From positions 1 to 64,000 of the forward strand of contig VRUK01000003.1 of the NCBI GenBank assembly GCA_019456195.1: a stretch of DNA of 64,000 nucleotides. The letters run 5' to 3'. Numbering within the stretch: position 1 is the first letter of the stretch; every line of letters starts with the position of its first letter. Below the pieces are notes generated by a model. That model saw only the letters and a list, made by a program, of their open reading frames with translations, searched no databases and had not been told where the DNA came from. The translations under genes and the position numbers were made by a program. The stretch comes from Planctomycetota bacterium. GTDB taxonomy: Bacteria; Planctomycetota; Phycisphaerae; Sedimentisphaerales; Anaerobacaceae. Shown in pieces: positions 35,272 through 45,458 of this stretch.

Positions 35272-36720
35272 ATGATGGACAAAAGAACCCGAAGAGACTT
35301 TCTTAAAATGACGGGCTTTGCGGCCGCTTCGCTTGGGACAGCTTCACTGCTGCCGAGCTGCGCTTCTGAAAGCCGAACAGCCGGGATAAAAGGAAAACGC
35401 CCTAATATTATTTTTATACTTGCCGACGACCTGGGCTATGGAGACCTCGGCTGCTTTGGGCAAAAGACTATCCAAACGCCGAATATAGACCGGCTGGCCG
35501 CCGAAGGCATGCGCTTCACCGACCACTACGCCGGAAGCACTGTCTGTGCGCCGTCCCGCTGCTGTTTAATGACGGGTCTGCACTCCGGACACGCCCTGGT
35601 TCGCGGTAACGCAAATGTGCCGCTGCGGCCTTCCGATGTTACCGTTGCCGAGTTGCTCAAACAGGCCGGCTACACCACCGGTATCATCGGCAAATGGGGT
35701 CTGGGTGAAGCTGACAGCACCGGCATCCCAAACAGGCAGGGCTTCGATTACTGGTTCGGATATCTCAATCAGAGACATGCACATAACTACTACCCGAAGT
35801 ACCTCTGGCGCAACGAACAAAAGGTCGAGCTTAACAACGAGGTCAATCACATTATCGCCGGGCGCGACCGAACTCCGGGCGGCGTCGCGACAAAACGCGT
35901 TGACTATTCACACGATTTGTTTGCCGAAGAGGCCCTGCGATTTGTCCAAAAGAACAAGGACAATACTTTCTTCTTATATTTACCCTTTACAATTCCGCAT
36001 GCAAACAACGAGGCCGGAAATAAGGGCATGGAAGTCCCTTCGCATGGGCCGTACACCAACAGAGATTGGTCCGAGCCCCGGAAAGGCCACGCCGCGATGA
36101 TAACGCGAATGGACGGCGATATCGGCAGGCTGATGGCCAAACTTAAGACACTTGGCCTGGATGAAAATACGTTCGTGTTCTTTTCGAGCGACAACGGCCC
36201 GCATAAAGAAGGCGGAGCAGACCCGGTTTTCTTTAAGAGCTCCGGCCCACTGCGAGGCTACAAGCGCGCACTCTATGAAGGCGGAATTCGTGTTCCCACG
36301 ATTGCACGCTGGCCGGGCAAAATAAAAGCCGGCTCGAAGACCGACCATATCTCGGCATTCTGGGATTTCATGCCGACCTGTTGCGACCTGGCTGGCGCAA
36401 AAAGCCCGGATGGCATCGATGGAATCTCTATGCTTCCAACGCTGCTCGGTCAAAGCTCAAAACAGAAAAAGCACGAGTTTCTTTACTGGGAATTTCACGA
36501 GCAGGGCAAAAGGCAGGCTGTTCGCATGGGCGACTGGAAGGGCATTCGCCAGAACGTGGCAAAGAAACCAAACTCACCCGTAGAGCTTTACTATCTGAAA
36601 ACCGATATCGCCGAACAGCACAACGTCGCCAAACGGCATTCGCAAATCGTAGCAAAGATTGAAGATTTAATGAAGTCTGCTCGAACACCGTCGGAGAACT
36701 GGCCCCTGCCCGGACAATAG
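35272..36720 (+). CDS. Formylglycine-type sulfatase with Tat lipoprotein signal
   Basis: The protein has 482 residues. [16 protein letters not shown] carries a twin-arginine motif, followed by a hydrophobic stretch and L-L-P-S-C at 30, resembling a lipobox. The active site is C-A-P-S-R with Cys 92; further motifs are [25 protein letters not shown] and [12 protein letters not shown]. Relatives of this kind are usually called arylsulfatase A-like. GGGAG precedes two adjacent ATG codons, of which the second has better spacing. It is followed by another sulfatase after a gap of about 200 bases, which holds only A-rich sequence. Confidence 0.94.
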   Translation: MMDKRTRRDFLKMTGFAAASLGTASLLPSCASESRTAGIKGKRPNIIFILADDLGYGDLGCFGQKTIQTPNIDRLAAEGMRFTDHYAGSTVCAPSRCCLMTGLHSGHALVRGNANVPLRPSDVTVAELLKQAGYTTGIIGKWGLGEADSTGIPNRQGFDYWFGYLNQRHAHNYYPKYLWRNEQKVELNNEVNHIIAGRDRTPGGVATKRVDYSHDLFAEEALRFVQKNKDNTFFLYLPFTIPHANNEAGNKGMEVPSHGPYTNRDWSEPRKGHAAMITRMDGDIGRLMAKLKTLGLDENTFVFFSSDNGPHKEGGADPVFFKSSGPLRGYKRALYEGGIRVPTIARWPGKIKAGSKTDHISAFWDFMPTCCDLAGAKSPDGIDGISMLPTLLGQSSKQKKHEFLYWEFHEQGKRQAVRMGDWKGIRQNVAKKPNSPVELYYLKTDIAEQHNVAKRHSQIVAKIEDLMKSARTPSENWPLPGQ

Positions 36721-36928
36721 ACACACAACCCGCAGGTAAAAAAAGGCAAGGAAGAAAAAAGGCAAGAGTACAAAAAAAGATAAATTGACACCAACGCCCA
36801 CAAATTCACATTTGAAAAAATTGAGACTGCGTAGGCAAATTTCTCGATGAATGTTCTTAACTACAGATGGCAAATTGTGTATCCTATGGCTGCAAATGAA
36901 TTTTATATTGTAGTTAAGGATGTTTACA

Positions 36929-38347
36929 GTGAACCGCAGACAATTTCTCAAATCAACAGTCTTTAGTGCGGCGGCGTTGGCAATACCCGGTTGTTCATCA
37001 GAAATTACGAAAGCCGGTAAAGATGGCAAATCGAAGCCGAATTTTCTATTTATCCTCGCCGATGATTATGGCTGGTCTCAATTGGGCTGTTATGGCAGTC
37101 AATACTATGAGACTCCCTATATAGACCGGCTGGCCCGGCAGGGTATGAAATTTACCGATGCCTATGCCGCCTGCCCGGTTTGCTCGCCGACCCGCGCCAG
37201 CATTATGACCGGAAAGTATCCCGCCCGCCTGCACCTGACCGATTTTATAGCAGGCGGCAGCTTCCCCTACGATAAATATAAACAGCCTGCCTGGCAAAAA
37301 TTCCTGCCGCTTGAGGAAATAACTTTTGCCGAGGTCCTCAAAACAGCCGGCTATACAACCGCCAGCTTCGGAAAATGGCACCTGAGCATCGCCAAAAAAC
37401 CACCGCAGTCCCTGCCCTATAATCCCGAAAGGCAGGGCTTCGATGAATCCTTTGTTACTTACAAACCATCTTCGAAACACGACCCTGAAAGTGATGCCCA
37501 CAATGTGGAAATAATAACGGAAAAATCGCTTGAGTTTCTTCAAAACAATAAAGACACCCCCTTTTTCCTGTATGTCACCCACAACACCATACACTCGCCG
37601 ATTCTCGCAAAGAAAAAGCTCCTCGAAAAATATAAAAACAAACCCGGCGCAAATTTACCTCAGAACAACCCAATAGTCGCAGCAATGATTGAGGACCTCG
37701 ATAACAGTGTTGGTAAGTTACTTGCAAAGCTCGATGAACTGAAGATAGCCGACAAAACCATTGTCGTTTTCTTCGGCGATAACGGCGGCCTGGAAAAGGC
37801 GGCAAAGCAGACCCCTCTACGCAGCGGCAAGGCGAATTTGTATGAAGGAGGCATAAGAGAGCCTCTAATCGTGCGCTGGCCCGGGGTAGTACAGCAGGGC
37901 AGCTCTTGCAGTGAACCTGTAACAAGTGTGGATTTCTTCCCGACCTTTCTGGATATCCTCGACCTGAAGAACAAGGCCACAAACACAATCGACGGACTCA
38001 GCCTGCTGCCCCTTCTGCGGCAAACCGGCCCCCTGAACGCCCGCGCGATTTACTGGCACTATCCCCATTATCACTCCAGCAGTATCGGCCCCGGCGGAGC
38101 TGTCCGTATGGGCGATTATAAACTGCTCGAATGGTTCGATGAAACTATCTGCGGCCCTTCCAACAGGTTCGAGCTTTACAATCTAAAACACGATATCGGC
38201 GAGAAAAATAACCTTGCCAAAAAGCTGCCGCGAAAAACCAGACAACTAAAAGAGCTGTTAGCGAACTGGCGACAAAAAGTAGGCGCACAGATTATGACGC
38301 GGAATCCCGGCTACGACCCCCAAAAAGCCAAAAAATCAAAAATTTAA
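36929..38347 (+). CDS. Formylglycine-type sulfatase with Tat lipoprotein signal
   Basis: This S1-type sulfatase has about 472 residues. The active site is C-S-P-T-R with the Cys near residue 85; the metal-binding region is FILADDYGWSQLGCYG, with ASFGKWHLS and FFGDNGGLE further on. An ATG at 36920 is in frame, but the GTG at 36929 is better spaced from AAGG and gives MNRRQFLKSTVF, like the N-termini of the other sulfatases. A-I-P-G-C is a lipobox-like end of the signal. The four sulfatases with intact N-termini share this Tat-lipoprotein layout. The substrate is unknown. Confidence 0.93.
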   Translation: MNRRQFLKSTVFSAAALAIPGCSSEITKAGKDGKSKPNFLFILADDYGWSQLGCYGSQYYETPYIDRLARQGMKFTDAYAACPVCSPTRASIMTGKYPARLHLTDFIAGGSFPYDKYKQPAWQKFLPLEEITFAEVLKTAGYTTASFGKWHLSIAKKPPQSLPYNPERQGFDESFVTYKPSSKHDPESDAHNVEIITEKSLEFLQNNKDTPFFLYVTHNTIHSPILAKKKLLEKYKNKPGANLPQNNPIVAAMIEDLDNSVGKLLAKLDELKIADKTIVVFFGDNGGLEKAAKQTPLRSGKANLYEGGIREPLIVRWPGVVQQGSSCSEPVTSVDFFPTFLDILDLKNKATNTIDGLSLLPLLRQTGPLNARAIYWHYPHYHSSSIGPGGAVRMGDYKLLEWFDETICGPSNRFELYNLKHDIGEKNNLAKKLPRKTRQLKELLANWRQKVGAQIMTRNPGYDPQKAKKSKI

Positions 38348-38408
38348 TATTTTCGGCAGAGATAATATTGAAAAAGGATAATTATTAACGGACAATAGGC
38401 TTGCCGAC

Positions 38409-38858
38409 ATGATTGAGATTCGTAAAGGAAAATTGAGTGATACCGAACGTATCGTCGAGCTGCAACTGCAGATGGCCCATGAGACAGAAGGGCTTCGACT
38501 GGATAAACAAGTCGTAACAAAGGGAGTCCGCGGTGTTTTCCAGCAGCCGCAGCGGGGCAGCTATTGGGTGGCAGAAGAAGATGGCAAGTTCCTCGCGGTC
38601 TTCCTGGCAATACCCGAATGGAGCGACTGGAGGAATGCGACGGTTCTGTGGATACATTCACTTTATGTAATCCCACAGGCCCGCAAAAAAGGTGTATTCA
38701 GTAAGCTGTACAGCAATTTGAAACAACAGGTGGAGCAGTCACCTGATCTGGCGGGCCTGCGCCTTTATGTGGATAAGCAGAACGAGCCCGCACAGAAAGT
38801 ATATGAAAAACTGGGCATGAACAAGCACCACTACGAGCTTTACGAATGGCTCAAGTGA
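38409..38858 (+). CDS. GNAT-family N-acetyltransferase
   Basis: The protein of 149 residues has the GNAT fold: beta-alpha start MIEIRKGKLSDTERIVELQ, the acetyl-CoA loop VIPQARKKGVFSKLY (Q/R-x-x-G-x-G/A type) and the C-terminal GLRLYVDKQNEPAQKVYEKLG followed by MNKHHYELYEW. The substrate is not known. It lies between a sulfatase and the GH106-like gene, 22 bases before the latter. Confidence 0.85.
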   Translation: MIEIRKGKLSDTERIVELQLQMAHETEGLRLDKQVVTKGVRGVFQQPQRGSYWVAEEDGKFLAVFLAIPEWSDWRNATVLWIHSLYVIPQARKKGVFSKLYSNLKQQVEQSPDLAGLRLYVDKQNEPAQKVYEKLGMNKHHYELYEWLK

Positions 38859-38880
38859 ACAACATTTTGGGAGACATAAA

Positions 38881-41800
38881 ATGATTCGAGGAAAAGCTGT
38901 ATCAATGGTCATGCTAACGGCGATGGTTGTGTTCCTAACTTCTTGTGCCGAACCGAAAGCACAACAACTGAAAAGTTCCGCTCAGCATGCGCAAACTGCC
39001 AATTCGGCCCAGGTCAAAGCCCTGTTCGCCGACCCGCCCCGCGAGTACAGCTCCGCCCCGCTCTGGGTCTGGAACGATATGCTCACCGAAGAGCAAATCG
39101 TTTCCACCATGCGCGACCTGGCCGGGCAAAAGGTAAAGCAGGTCTTCGTACATCCGCGACCGGGCCTTATGACGCCATATCTCTCGGACGACTGGTTTCG
39201 GCTCTGGAAAGTCGCCTTAAAAGAGGCCGAGCGGCTTGACATGAACGTATGGATATACGACGAAAACTCCTACCCATCCGGATTCGCCGGCGGACTTGTG
39301 CCTGAGGCCATGCCCGAATCACGGGGTCTCGGACTCCACTTTTCCCATGTAAAGAATCCGCCAAAGCCGGATGAAAATACCCTGGCCGTCTATCGTTTGA
39401 CCGACGACGGCTTCGAAAATGTTACTGATAAGGCAAAAACATCCCAGTCCCTGCCCGAAGGCCGATACCTCGTAGGCTCGATTCGGCAGGCGCCATCAGG
39501 CGGATGGTTTGGCGGAAAATATTACGTCGATCTTCTCGCCCCCGGCGTTACAGAAAAATTCATAGCGATAACCCTGGATGCGTATCGCAGAGAGCTGGGC
39601 GAACATTTCGGAAAGCGCATACCAGGCGTCTTCACCGACGAGCCTCACCTGGCACCCGCCGGAGGTATCCACTGGTCTCGCCGCCTGCCCGGTGACTTCA
39701 AAAAACGCTGGGGATACGACCTGATAGACCACCTGCCCAGCCTCATCCGCCCGATTGGTGACTACAAAAAAGTCCGCCACAACTTCTACCAGCTTCTGCT
39801 CGAACTCTTCATCGAACGCTGGGCAAAACCATGTTACGAATATTGCGACCGGCACGGTCTCGAATTCACCGGCCACTACTGGGAGCACGGCTGGCCCGGC
39901 GCAGGCCATGGCGGTGACAATATGGCAATGTACGCATGGCATCACAGGCCGGCAATCGACACCCTTATGAATCAGTATAGCGAGGACACCCACGCCCAGT
40001 TCGGCAACGTCCGCGCAGTGAAAGAACTCTCCAGCGTAGCAAATCAGCTCGGTCGCACTCGAACTCTCTGTGAAGCCTATGGCGCGGGCGGCTGGGACCT
40101 CCGATTCGAGGACATGAAACGCATCGGGGACTGGCTCTATGTCCTTGGCGTCAATACCCTCGATGAACACCTTTCCTATATCACGATTCGCGGCGCCAGA
40201 AAACGAGACCACCCACAATCCTTCTCATACCACGAACCATGGTGGCAGGCCTACAACGTCATGGCCTCCTACTTTACACGCTTGTCCGCGGCACTATCGA
40301 GTGGCCGACAGATAAATACTGTACTGCTTATCGAGCCGACAACTACCGCCTGGATGTACCAGCCCGACTCGAGCCATCGAGATAATCTAAATAAAATAGG
40401 AAACGAATTTCAGCAAATGGCCACGGCCTTGTCAAAGGCCCAGGTTGAATATGATATCGGCTGCGAGGATATTATTGCTCGAAATGGCTCGGTTGAAGAG
40501 GCCCTGTTCACAGTTGGACAGCGCCAATACGAAATCGTGATTATACCCCCCTTGACGGAAAACCTGAACTCGAAGACGATGAATCTGCTCGAAGCCTATG
40601 TCGAAAACGGAGGTACAGTCCTTTGTTGTGACTCGCCGCCGGGCCTTATAGATGGCAAGCCCTCGAATCGAGCTCAACTAACATCGCAAAATTCATCCTG
40701 GAAGCAAATCGACCCGGCCGCTGTCACCGCAATCCTTACCGAACGTTCAAAAGATGGCCTGGCCGTACATCGCGACGATAATGACAAGGGAATTCTGTTC
40801 CACCACCGCCGCCGGCTGGATGATGGCGAAATTCTCTTTTTGGTCAACACCAGTATTGATTCTTCAAGCTCCGGCTCAATAGAATCGGCCATGAAAGGCC
40901 TCGAACAATGGGACCTTGAGACCGGAGATGTCGAATCATATCCCTTTGTCAACGCTTCGGGAGGTATCAGGGCCAACTTCAAACTTCCTCCATGCGGCAG
41001 TCTTTTGCTGTTTCTATCCAAACAGCGCGGCCGGCCGGCTCCCCCGGACCTGCCGAAAACCTCGAAAGTCCGGCCCGCCGGAAAACTGAATACTAAACGC
41101 GTTGACTTGAACGTTCTGACTCTTGACTATGTTGACATCAAGGCCGGTGGACAAACGAAAGAAGACCTCTACGTCTATCAGGCAAATCAATTCGCCTTCC
41201 AGAAAAATGGAATGGACCGCAATCCATGGGACAGCGCAGTTCAGTTTCGTGATGAATTGATAATTAAGAAGTTCGAAGCCGACAGCGGTTTCGAAGCGAC
41301 CTATCACTTCACTATTGAACAGCGCATCCCGCATCCACTGTATATTGTTATCGAACGAGCGGACCTCTATACGATTACATGCAACGGCAAAAAAGTTTCA
41401 GCTCAAAAAGGTTCGTGGTGGCTCGATAAGGCCTTCGGAAAAATAAACATCACCTCAGCCGCCAGAGTGGGCGAAAACACCGTAACTATCAAGGCCTCGC
41501 CGATGACTATCTATCATGAGCTTGAATCGGCCTATGTCCTCGGTGACTTTGCGCTCAAAGACGCCGATTCCGGTTTCACTATCGTTCCGGAAAATTCGCT
41601 GAAACTCGGAAAATGGAACCAGCAGGGCTATCCGTTTTATGCCGCCGGCGTCTCATATAAACAGCGTTTCCGTATATCACGAACCTCGGGCCGATACTTT
41701 GTTTCCCTGCCCGACTGGTACGGCAGTGTCGCCGAAGTCCTCGTCAATAGCAAATCCGCCGGATACATTTACCGCCGGCCCTGGGAATGTGATGTCACCA

Positions 41801-42009
41801 AATCAATATCTGCGGGTGTAAATAATATTGAGGTCGTGGTCATCGGCACGCTGAAGAATACCCTCGGCCCACACCACGGAAATCCGTCTCTGGGCACCGC
41901 CTGGCCGGGAATGTTCCACAAAGCCCCCAACCCAGGCCCGCCGCCGGGCCAACAGTATAGCAACGTCGGTTATGGATTGCTTAAACCCTTTGAACTTAAT
42001 CAGCGGTAA
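38881..42009 (+). CDS. GH106-like glycoside hydrolase, lipoprotein
   Basis: The protein has 1042 residues. A lipoprotein signal (MVVFLTSC, Cys 22) is followed by a region like glycoside hydrolase family 106, the alpha-L-rhamnosidases: YSSAPLWVWNDMLTEEQI, VWIYDENSYPSGFAGG, FTDEPHLAPAG and FTGHYWEHGWPG, the last two with likely catalytic acids. A beta-galactosidase trimerisation-like domain (VIIPPLTENLNSKTMNLL) and C-terminal beta-sandwich domains follow. It probably removes rhamnose from external polysaccharide and fits the nearby sulfatases, as in ulvan- or fucoidan-type degradation. GGGAG precedes the ATG. The family is confident, the substrate is inferred. Confidence 0.8.
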   Translation: MIRGKAVSMVMLTAMVVFLTSCAEPKAQQLKSSAQHAQTANSAQVKALFADPPREYSSAPLWVWNDMLTEEQIVSTMRDLAGQKVKQVFVHPRPGLMTPYLSDDWFRLWKVALKEAERLDMNVWIYDENSYPSGFAGGLVPEAMPESRGLGLHFSHVKNPPKPDENTLAVYRLTDDGFENVTDKAKTSQSLPEGRYLVGSIRQAPSGGWFGGKYYVDLLAPGVTEKFIAITLDAYRRELGEHFGKRIPGVFTDEPHLAPAGGIHWSRRLPGDFKKRWGYDLIDHLPSLIRPIGDYKKVRHNFYQLLLELFIERWAKPCYEYCDRHGLEFTGHYWEHGWPGAGHGGDNMAMYAWHHRPAIDTLMNQYSEDTHAQFGNVRAVKELSSVANQLGRTRTLCEAYGAGGWDLRFEDMKRIGDWLYVLGVNTLDEHLSYITIRGARKRDHPQSFSYHEPWWQAYNVMASYFTRLSAALSSGRQINTVLLIEPTTTAWMYQPDSSHRDNLNKIGNEFQQMATALSKAQVEYDIGCEDIIARNGSVEEALFTVGQRQYEIVIIPPLTENLNSKTMNLLEAYVENGGTVLCCDSPPGLIDGKPSNRAQLTSQNSSWKQIDPAAVTAILTERSKDGLAVHRDDNDKGILFHHRRRLDDGEILFLVNTSIDSSSSGSIESAMKGLEQWDLETGDVESYPFVNASGGIRANFKLPPCGSLLLFLSKQRGRPAPPDLPKTSKVRPAGKLNTKRVDLNVLTLDYVDIKAGGQTKEDLYVYQANQFAFQKNGMDRNPWDSAVQFRDELIIKKFEADSGFEATYHFTIEQRIPHPLYIVIERADLYTITCNGKKVSAQKGSWWLDKAFGKINITSAARVGENTVTIKASPMTIYHELESAYVLGDFALKDADSGFTIVPENSLKLGKWNQQGYPFYAAGVSYKQRFRISRTSGRYFVSLPDWYGSVAEVLVNSKSAGYIYRRPWECDVTKSISAGVNNIEVVVIGTLKNTLGPHHGNPSLGTAWPGMFHKAPNPGPPPGQQYSNVGYGLLKPFELNQR

Positions 42010-42067
42010 TTGGAAATATAAGCAGCGGTAACATTCAGATTTGAATATTTCAGGGACCTTGGGGTTT

Positions 42068-42832
42068 TTATAAATTTACAGCTATGTCCTTGTCTCTGAG
42101 GTATTCTTTCATTTGTCGTATGGTGTAATTCCCGAAGTGTGTGATTGAAGCCATAAGGACCGCGTCTGCACCGCCGTCAACAATGGCATCGTAAAGATGT
42201 TCGAGTGTGCCCGCTCCGCCCGATGCGATTACCGGGATATTGACCGCGTCGGTAACGGCTTTGTTCAGTTCGTTATCGTAACCTGCTTTGGTCCCATCGG
42301 CGTCCATACTGGTCAGCAATATTTCGCCGGCGCCTAACTCTTCGCCTTTAGCGGCCCATTCGACCACGTCGATATCGGTAGGCTCCGAGCCGGCCTTGAT
42401 GCATACCTGCCATTTGCCGGGCCGCTCTTCCGAACGCCGCGCGTCAATAGCAAGAACAACACACTGGTTCCCGAAACGCTGTGCCGATTCGGTAAGCAGC
42501 TCAGGATTAGCAACCGCGGCAGTGTTTACTGAAACCTTTTCGGCCCCGCTTCGCAGAAGCTCGTCGATTTGCTCGACTGTCTGTATCCCCCCGCCGACCG
42601 TAAAAGGTATAAAAATATTTTCCGCAACCTTTTCGACAAGCTCGATAATCGTTTTCCGCGACCGAATAGTGGCCGTAATATCGAGGAACACCAGCTCGTC
42701 GGCTCCCATGTCACTGTACCTAGCGCCTAACTCCACCGGATCTCCCGCATCGCGGAGATTCAGAAAGTTGATACCCTTAACTACGCGGTTATCTTTAACG
42801 TCCAGACAGGGAATAATTCTTCTCGTCAGCAT
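42068..42832 (-). CDS. hisF: Imidazole glycerol phosphate synthase, cyclase subunit
   Basis: HisF (254 residues) forms the imidazole ring of histidine with ammonia from HisH. TIM-barrel motifs are [19 protein letters not shown]-like [16 protein letters not shown] and [14 protein letters not shown]. The start is ATG 42832, inside the last codons of hisH, an overlap of seven bases; the ATG at 42853 is too far upstream. Translational coupling with hisH is expected. Confidence 0.96.
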   Translation of the reverse strand: MLTRRIIPCLDVKDNRVVKGINFLNLRDAGDPVELGARYSDMGADELVFLDITATIRSRKTIIELVEKVAENIFIPFTVGGGIQTVEQIDELLRSGAEKVSVNTAAVANPELLTESAQRFGNQCVVLAIDARRSEERPGKWQVCIKAGSEPTDIDVVEWAAKGEELGAGEILLTSMDADGTKAGYDNELNKAVTDAVNIPVIASGGAGTLEHLYDAIVDGGADAVLMASITHFGNYTIRQMKEYLRDKDIAVNL

Positions 42833-43443
42833 GTAAGAGCTTCCCGTGTACAAATGTCATAGAAATTTTGCAAAATCTTCAATCCGGCTTCCCCGCTCTT
42901 TTCAGGGTGGAATTGAGTACCGTATATATTCATCTTTTGGACCGACGCTGGCATTTCAAATCCGTAGTCGGTATATGCTGTTTTGGCCCGGCGGTCCGCC
43001 GCTTCGGCATAGAAAGAATGCGCAAAATAGAAATGCTTTTCACTTCCTATACCCGCTAATAATTCCATATCCGCCGGCAGCTTCACCATGTTCCATCCCA
43101 TATGCGGGATCACCCGACCGGCAGGAATTGGTACGACGTTTCCCTCGATTAATCCAAGACCGTTGTGCTGGCCGTATTCACTGCTTGTATCGAAAAGCAT
43201 CTGAAAGCCCACGCAAATACCCAAAAGCGGCTTGCCCCCCAGGGCAACCTCTTTTATCAGTTCGGCAAGAGGACCTAAAGCGCTGATGGCATATCCGAAA
43301 GCCGCCACCCCGGGCAAAACAATCCCCGTGGCATTTTCAACCGCCTCAGGTGCGCAGCTAAGCTGTACCTCGCAGCCGATATGCCTGAATGCATTACATA
43401 CGCTCTTGACATTTCCAACATTGTAGTCGATAACAACTATCAT
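42826..43443 (-). CDS. hisH: Imidazole glycerol phosphate synthase, glutaminase subunit
   Basis: HisH (205 residues) releases ammonia from glutamine for HisF. The class I amidotransferase nucleophile is in [12 protein letters not shown] and the His-Glu pair in [10 protein letters not shown]. It starts divergently from glmS, about 100 bases away, with no clear ribosome-binding site. Confidence 0.95.
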   Translation of the reverse strand: MIVVIDYNVGNVKSVCNAFRHIGCEVQLSCAPEAVENATGIVLPGVAAFGYAISALGPLAELIKEVALGGKPLLGICVGFQMLFDTSSEYGQHNGLGLIEGNVVPIPAGRVIPHMGWNMVKLPADMELLAGIGSEKHFYFAHSFYAEAADRRAKTAYTDYGFEMPASVQKMNIYGTQFHPEKSGEAGLKILQNFYDICTREALTC

Positions 43444-43542
43444 AATTTAATGTTTGACTATTCACTTTCGGAACAGGACAATAGATGACCGTAAATCACA
43501 AAAAACTATAATAAAGGATAAATAGTAAATAGTAAATAACGA

Positions 43543-45411
43543 ATGTGTGGCATAGTAGCTTATCTTGGTAAAAAACTCGCCCAGCCGATCCTCATAGAAG
43601 GTCTCAAACGCCTGGAATATCGAGGCTATGATTCGGCCGGTGTCGCCCTGTTGGGCGGCGGCTCGATAAGAATTAAAAAAGCCAGCGGGCGAATCAGTGC
43701 CCTCGAAGACGTTCTCGATGAACCGGTTGCCGCAGAAACTTTCGGTATAGGCCATACTCGCTGGGCAACGCACGGACAGCCGAACACTGTTAATGCGCAT
43801 CCGCATCTGGACTGCACCGGAAAAATAGCGGTCGTTCATAACGGAATCATAGAAAACTACGGCACCTTAAAGACCTGGCTCCAAAATGAGGGAGCCCACT
43901 TTGCCAGCCAAACCGATACCGAAGTGATAGCAAATTTAATCGGTTATTTTTACGCCAAACCTGACAGCTTTGAAGAACCGATGAATTCCGAGCCGCAGAC
44001 AAAGTTCGAATGGGCCGTGCAGAGAGCACTTCAGGAACTCTCCGGCACCTTCGGCCTCGCGATTGTCTGCTCGGACTTTCCCGATATACTCATCGGGGCA
44101 AAAAAGGGCAGCCCCCTGATCTTAGGAGTCGGCGATAACGAATTCATTATGGCTTCGGATGCCTCCGCTATCATAGAGCATACCGCTCAGGCGATATACT
44201 TTGCCGACAATGAGATGGTGACAGTCACCCCGGATGGCTTCCATACGAAAACAATTGACAATATCACAATCAGCAAAGAACTCAGTCAGATTGAATTTTC
44301 GCTGGAACAGATCGAGCTGGGCAGCTTCTCCCATCACATGCTCAAGGAAATTTTTGAGCAGCCCAAAGCTCTCACTACCTGTATGGGCGGTAGAATCGAC
44401 CGTCAAAAAAACAAAATTAAACTTGGCGGCATAAATTCTTACCTGCGCGATTTGACACGCACCAAACGGCTCATCCTCACCGCATGTGGAACCGCGTTTC
44501 ACGCAGGTTTGGTTGGAGAGTTTTTGTTCGAACATTTGGCGCGTATCCCCGCCGAAACCGAATACGCCAGCGAATTTAGATACCGAAACCCAATCATCGA
44601 AGACGGCACTTTAGTTATAGCGATAAGTCAGTCCGGCGAGACTCTCGATACCCTCTCAGCGGTGGAGGAAGCAAAAGAACGGGGAGCAACGGTGCTCGGT
44701 ATTGTCAACGTAGTCGGCTCTTCAATCGCCCGAGCCACCGACGCGGGAGTATATTTACACGCCGGGCCAGAAATCGGAGTCGCAAGCACAAAAGCATTTA
44801 CCACCCAGGTTGCGGTCCTGACAATGCTGGCAATAGAATTAGGCCGAAGAAGACACATCCGCAGCGACCAGGCAAGCAAATACATCGAGGAGCTCTCACA
44901 AATACCGGACAAGATAAGCCAAATACTCTCGCAGTCCGACCATATCAAACAAATCGCCGCCGAAAATATCGACCAGGAAAATTGGCTTTTCCTCGGCAGA
45001 GGCTTTAATTATCCCGTTGCTCTCGAAGGGGCACTGAAGCTAAAAGAGATAAGCTATATTCACGCCGAGGGCCTGCCCGCCGCAGAGATGAAGCACGGCC
45101 CGATTGCTTTGATTGTGGACGGTATGCCAGCGGTTTTCATCGCTACCGCCGGGCCGCAGTATGACAAAATTATGGGCAATATCGCTGAAGTCAGGGCACG
45201 AGGAGGAAAAACTATCGTTGTCGCCACCGAAGGTGACGAAAATATAAAACAGCACGCCGACCATTTGATTACTGTCCCCTTTACCCCCGAGATTCTCCAG
45301 CCTTTGCTCACTGTTGTACCGCTTCAGCTTTTGGCATATCACGCTGCCGTACTCCGTGGACACGATGTTGACAAACCGCGAAACCTCGCAAAAAGTGTTA
45401 CCGTTGAATAG
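43543..45411 (+). CDS. glmS: Glutamine--fructose-6-phosphate aminotransferase
   Basis: GlmS (622 residues) makes glucosamine 6-phosphate, the first step to UDP-GlcNAc. The N-terminal nucleophile Cys 2 (MCGIVAYLG), GHTRWATHG, the two SIS isomerase domains (SQSGETLDTL and LGRGFNYPVALEGALKLKE) and the end KSVTVE are intact. The leader has no ribosome-binding site close to the ATG and contains AT-rich AGTAAATA repeats. I see no glmS ribozyme signature before it. Confidence 0.97.
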   Translation: MCGIVAYLGKKLAQPILIEGLKRLEYRGYDSAGVALLGGGSIRIKKASGRISALEDVLDEPVAAETFGIGHTRWATHGQPNTVNAHPHLDCTGKIAVVHNGIIENYGTLKTWLQNEGAHFASQTDTEVIANLIGYFYAKPDSFEEPMNSEPQTKFEWAVQRALQELSGTFGLAIVCSDFPDILIGAKKGSPLILGVGDNEFIMASDASAIIEHTAQAIYFADNEMVTVTPDGFHTKTIDNITISKELSQIEFSLEQIELGSFSHHMLKEIFEQPKALTTCMGGRIDRQKNKIKLGGINSYLRDLTRTKRLILTACGTAFHAGLVGEFLFEHLARIPAETEYASEFRYRNPIIEDGTLVIAISQSGETLDTLSAVEEAKERGATVLGIVNVVGSSIARATDAGVYLHAGPEIGVASTKAFTTQVAVLTMLAIELGRRRHIRSDQASKYIEELSQIPDKISQILSQSDHIKQIAAENIDQENWLFLGRGFNYPVALEGALKLKEISYIHAEGLPAAEMKHGPIALIVDGMPAVFIATAGPQYDKIMGNIAEVRARGGKTIVVATEGDENIKQHADHLITVPFTPEILQPLLTVVPLQLLAYHAAVLRGHDVDKPRNLAKSVTVE

Positions 45412-45416
45412 GTTAC

Positions 45417-45444
45417 TTGTCATTCCCGCGAAAGCGGGAATCCA
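45417..45444. repeat. REP-like palindromic repeat
   Basis: TTGTCATTCCCGCGAAAGCG followed by GGAATCCAC is a well-known type of dispersed palindrome (TTCCCGC / GCGGGAA). It begins five bases after the glmS stop and may form a hairpin in the transcript end. A longer in-frame start of the next gene at 45417 lies within this repeat and is not credible. Confidence 0.75.
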
Positions 45445-45458
45445 CAAGCGTTAACGCC

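Noticed and set aside
43444-43542. glmS ribozyme or riboswitch in the hisH-glmS gap
   Set aside because: The gap is only about 100 bases, AT-rich with AGTAAATA repeats, and shows none of the conserved glmS ribozyme core.
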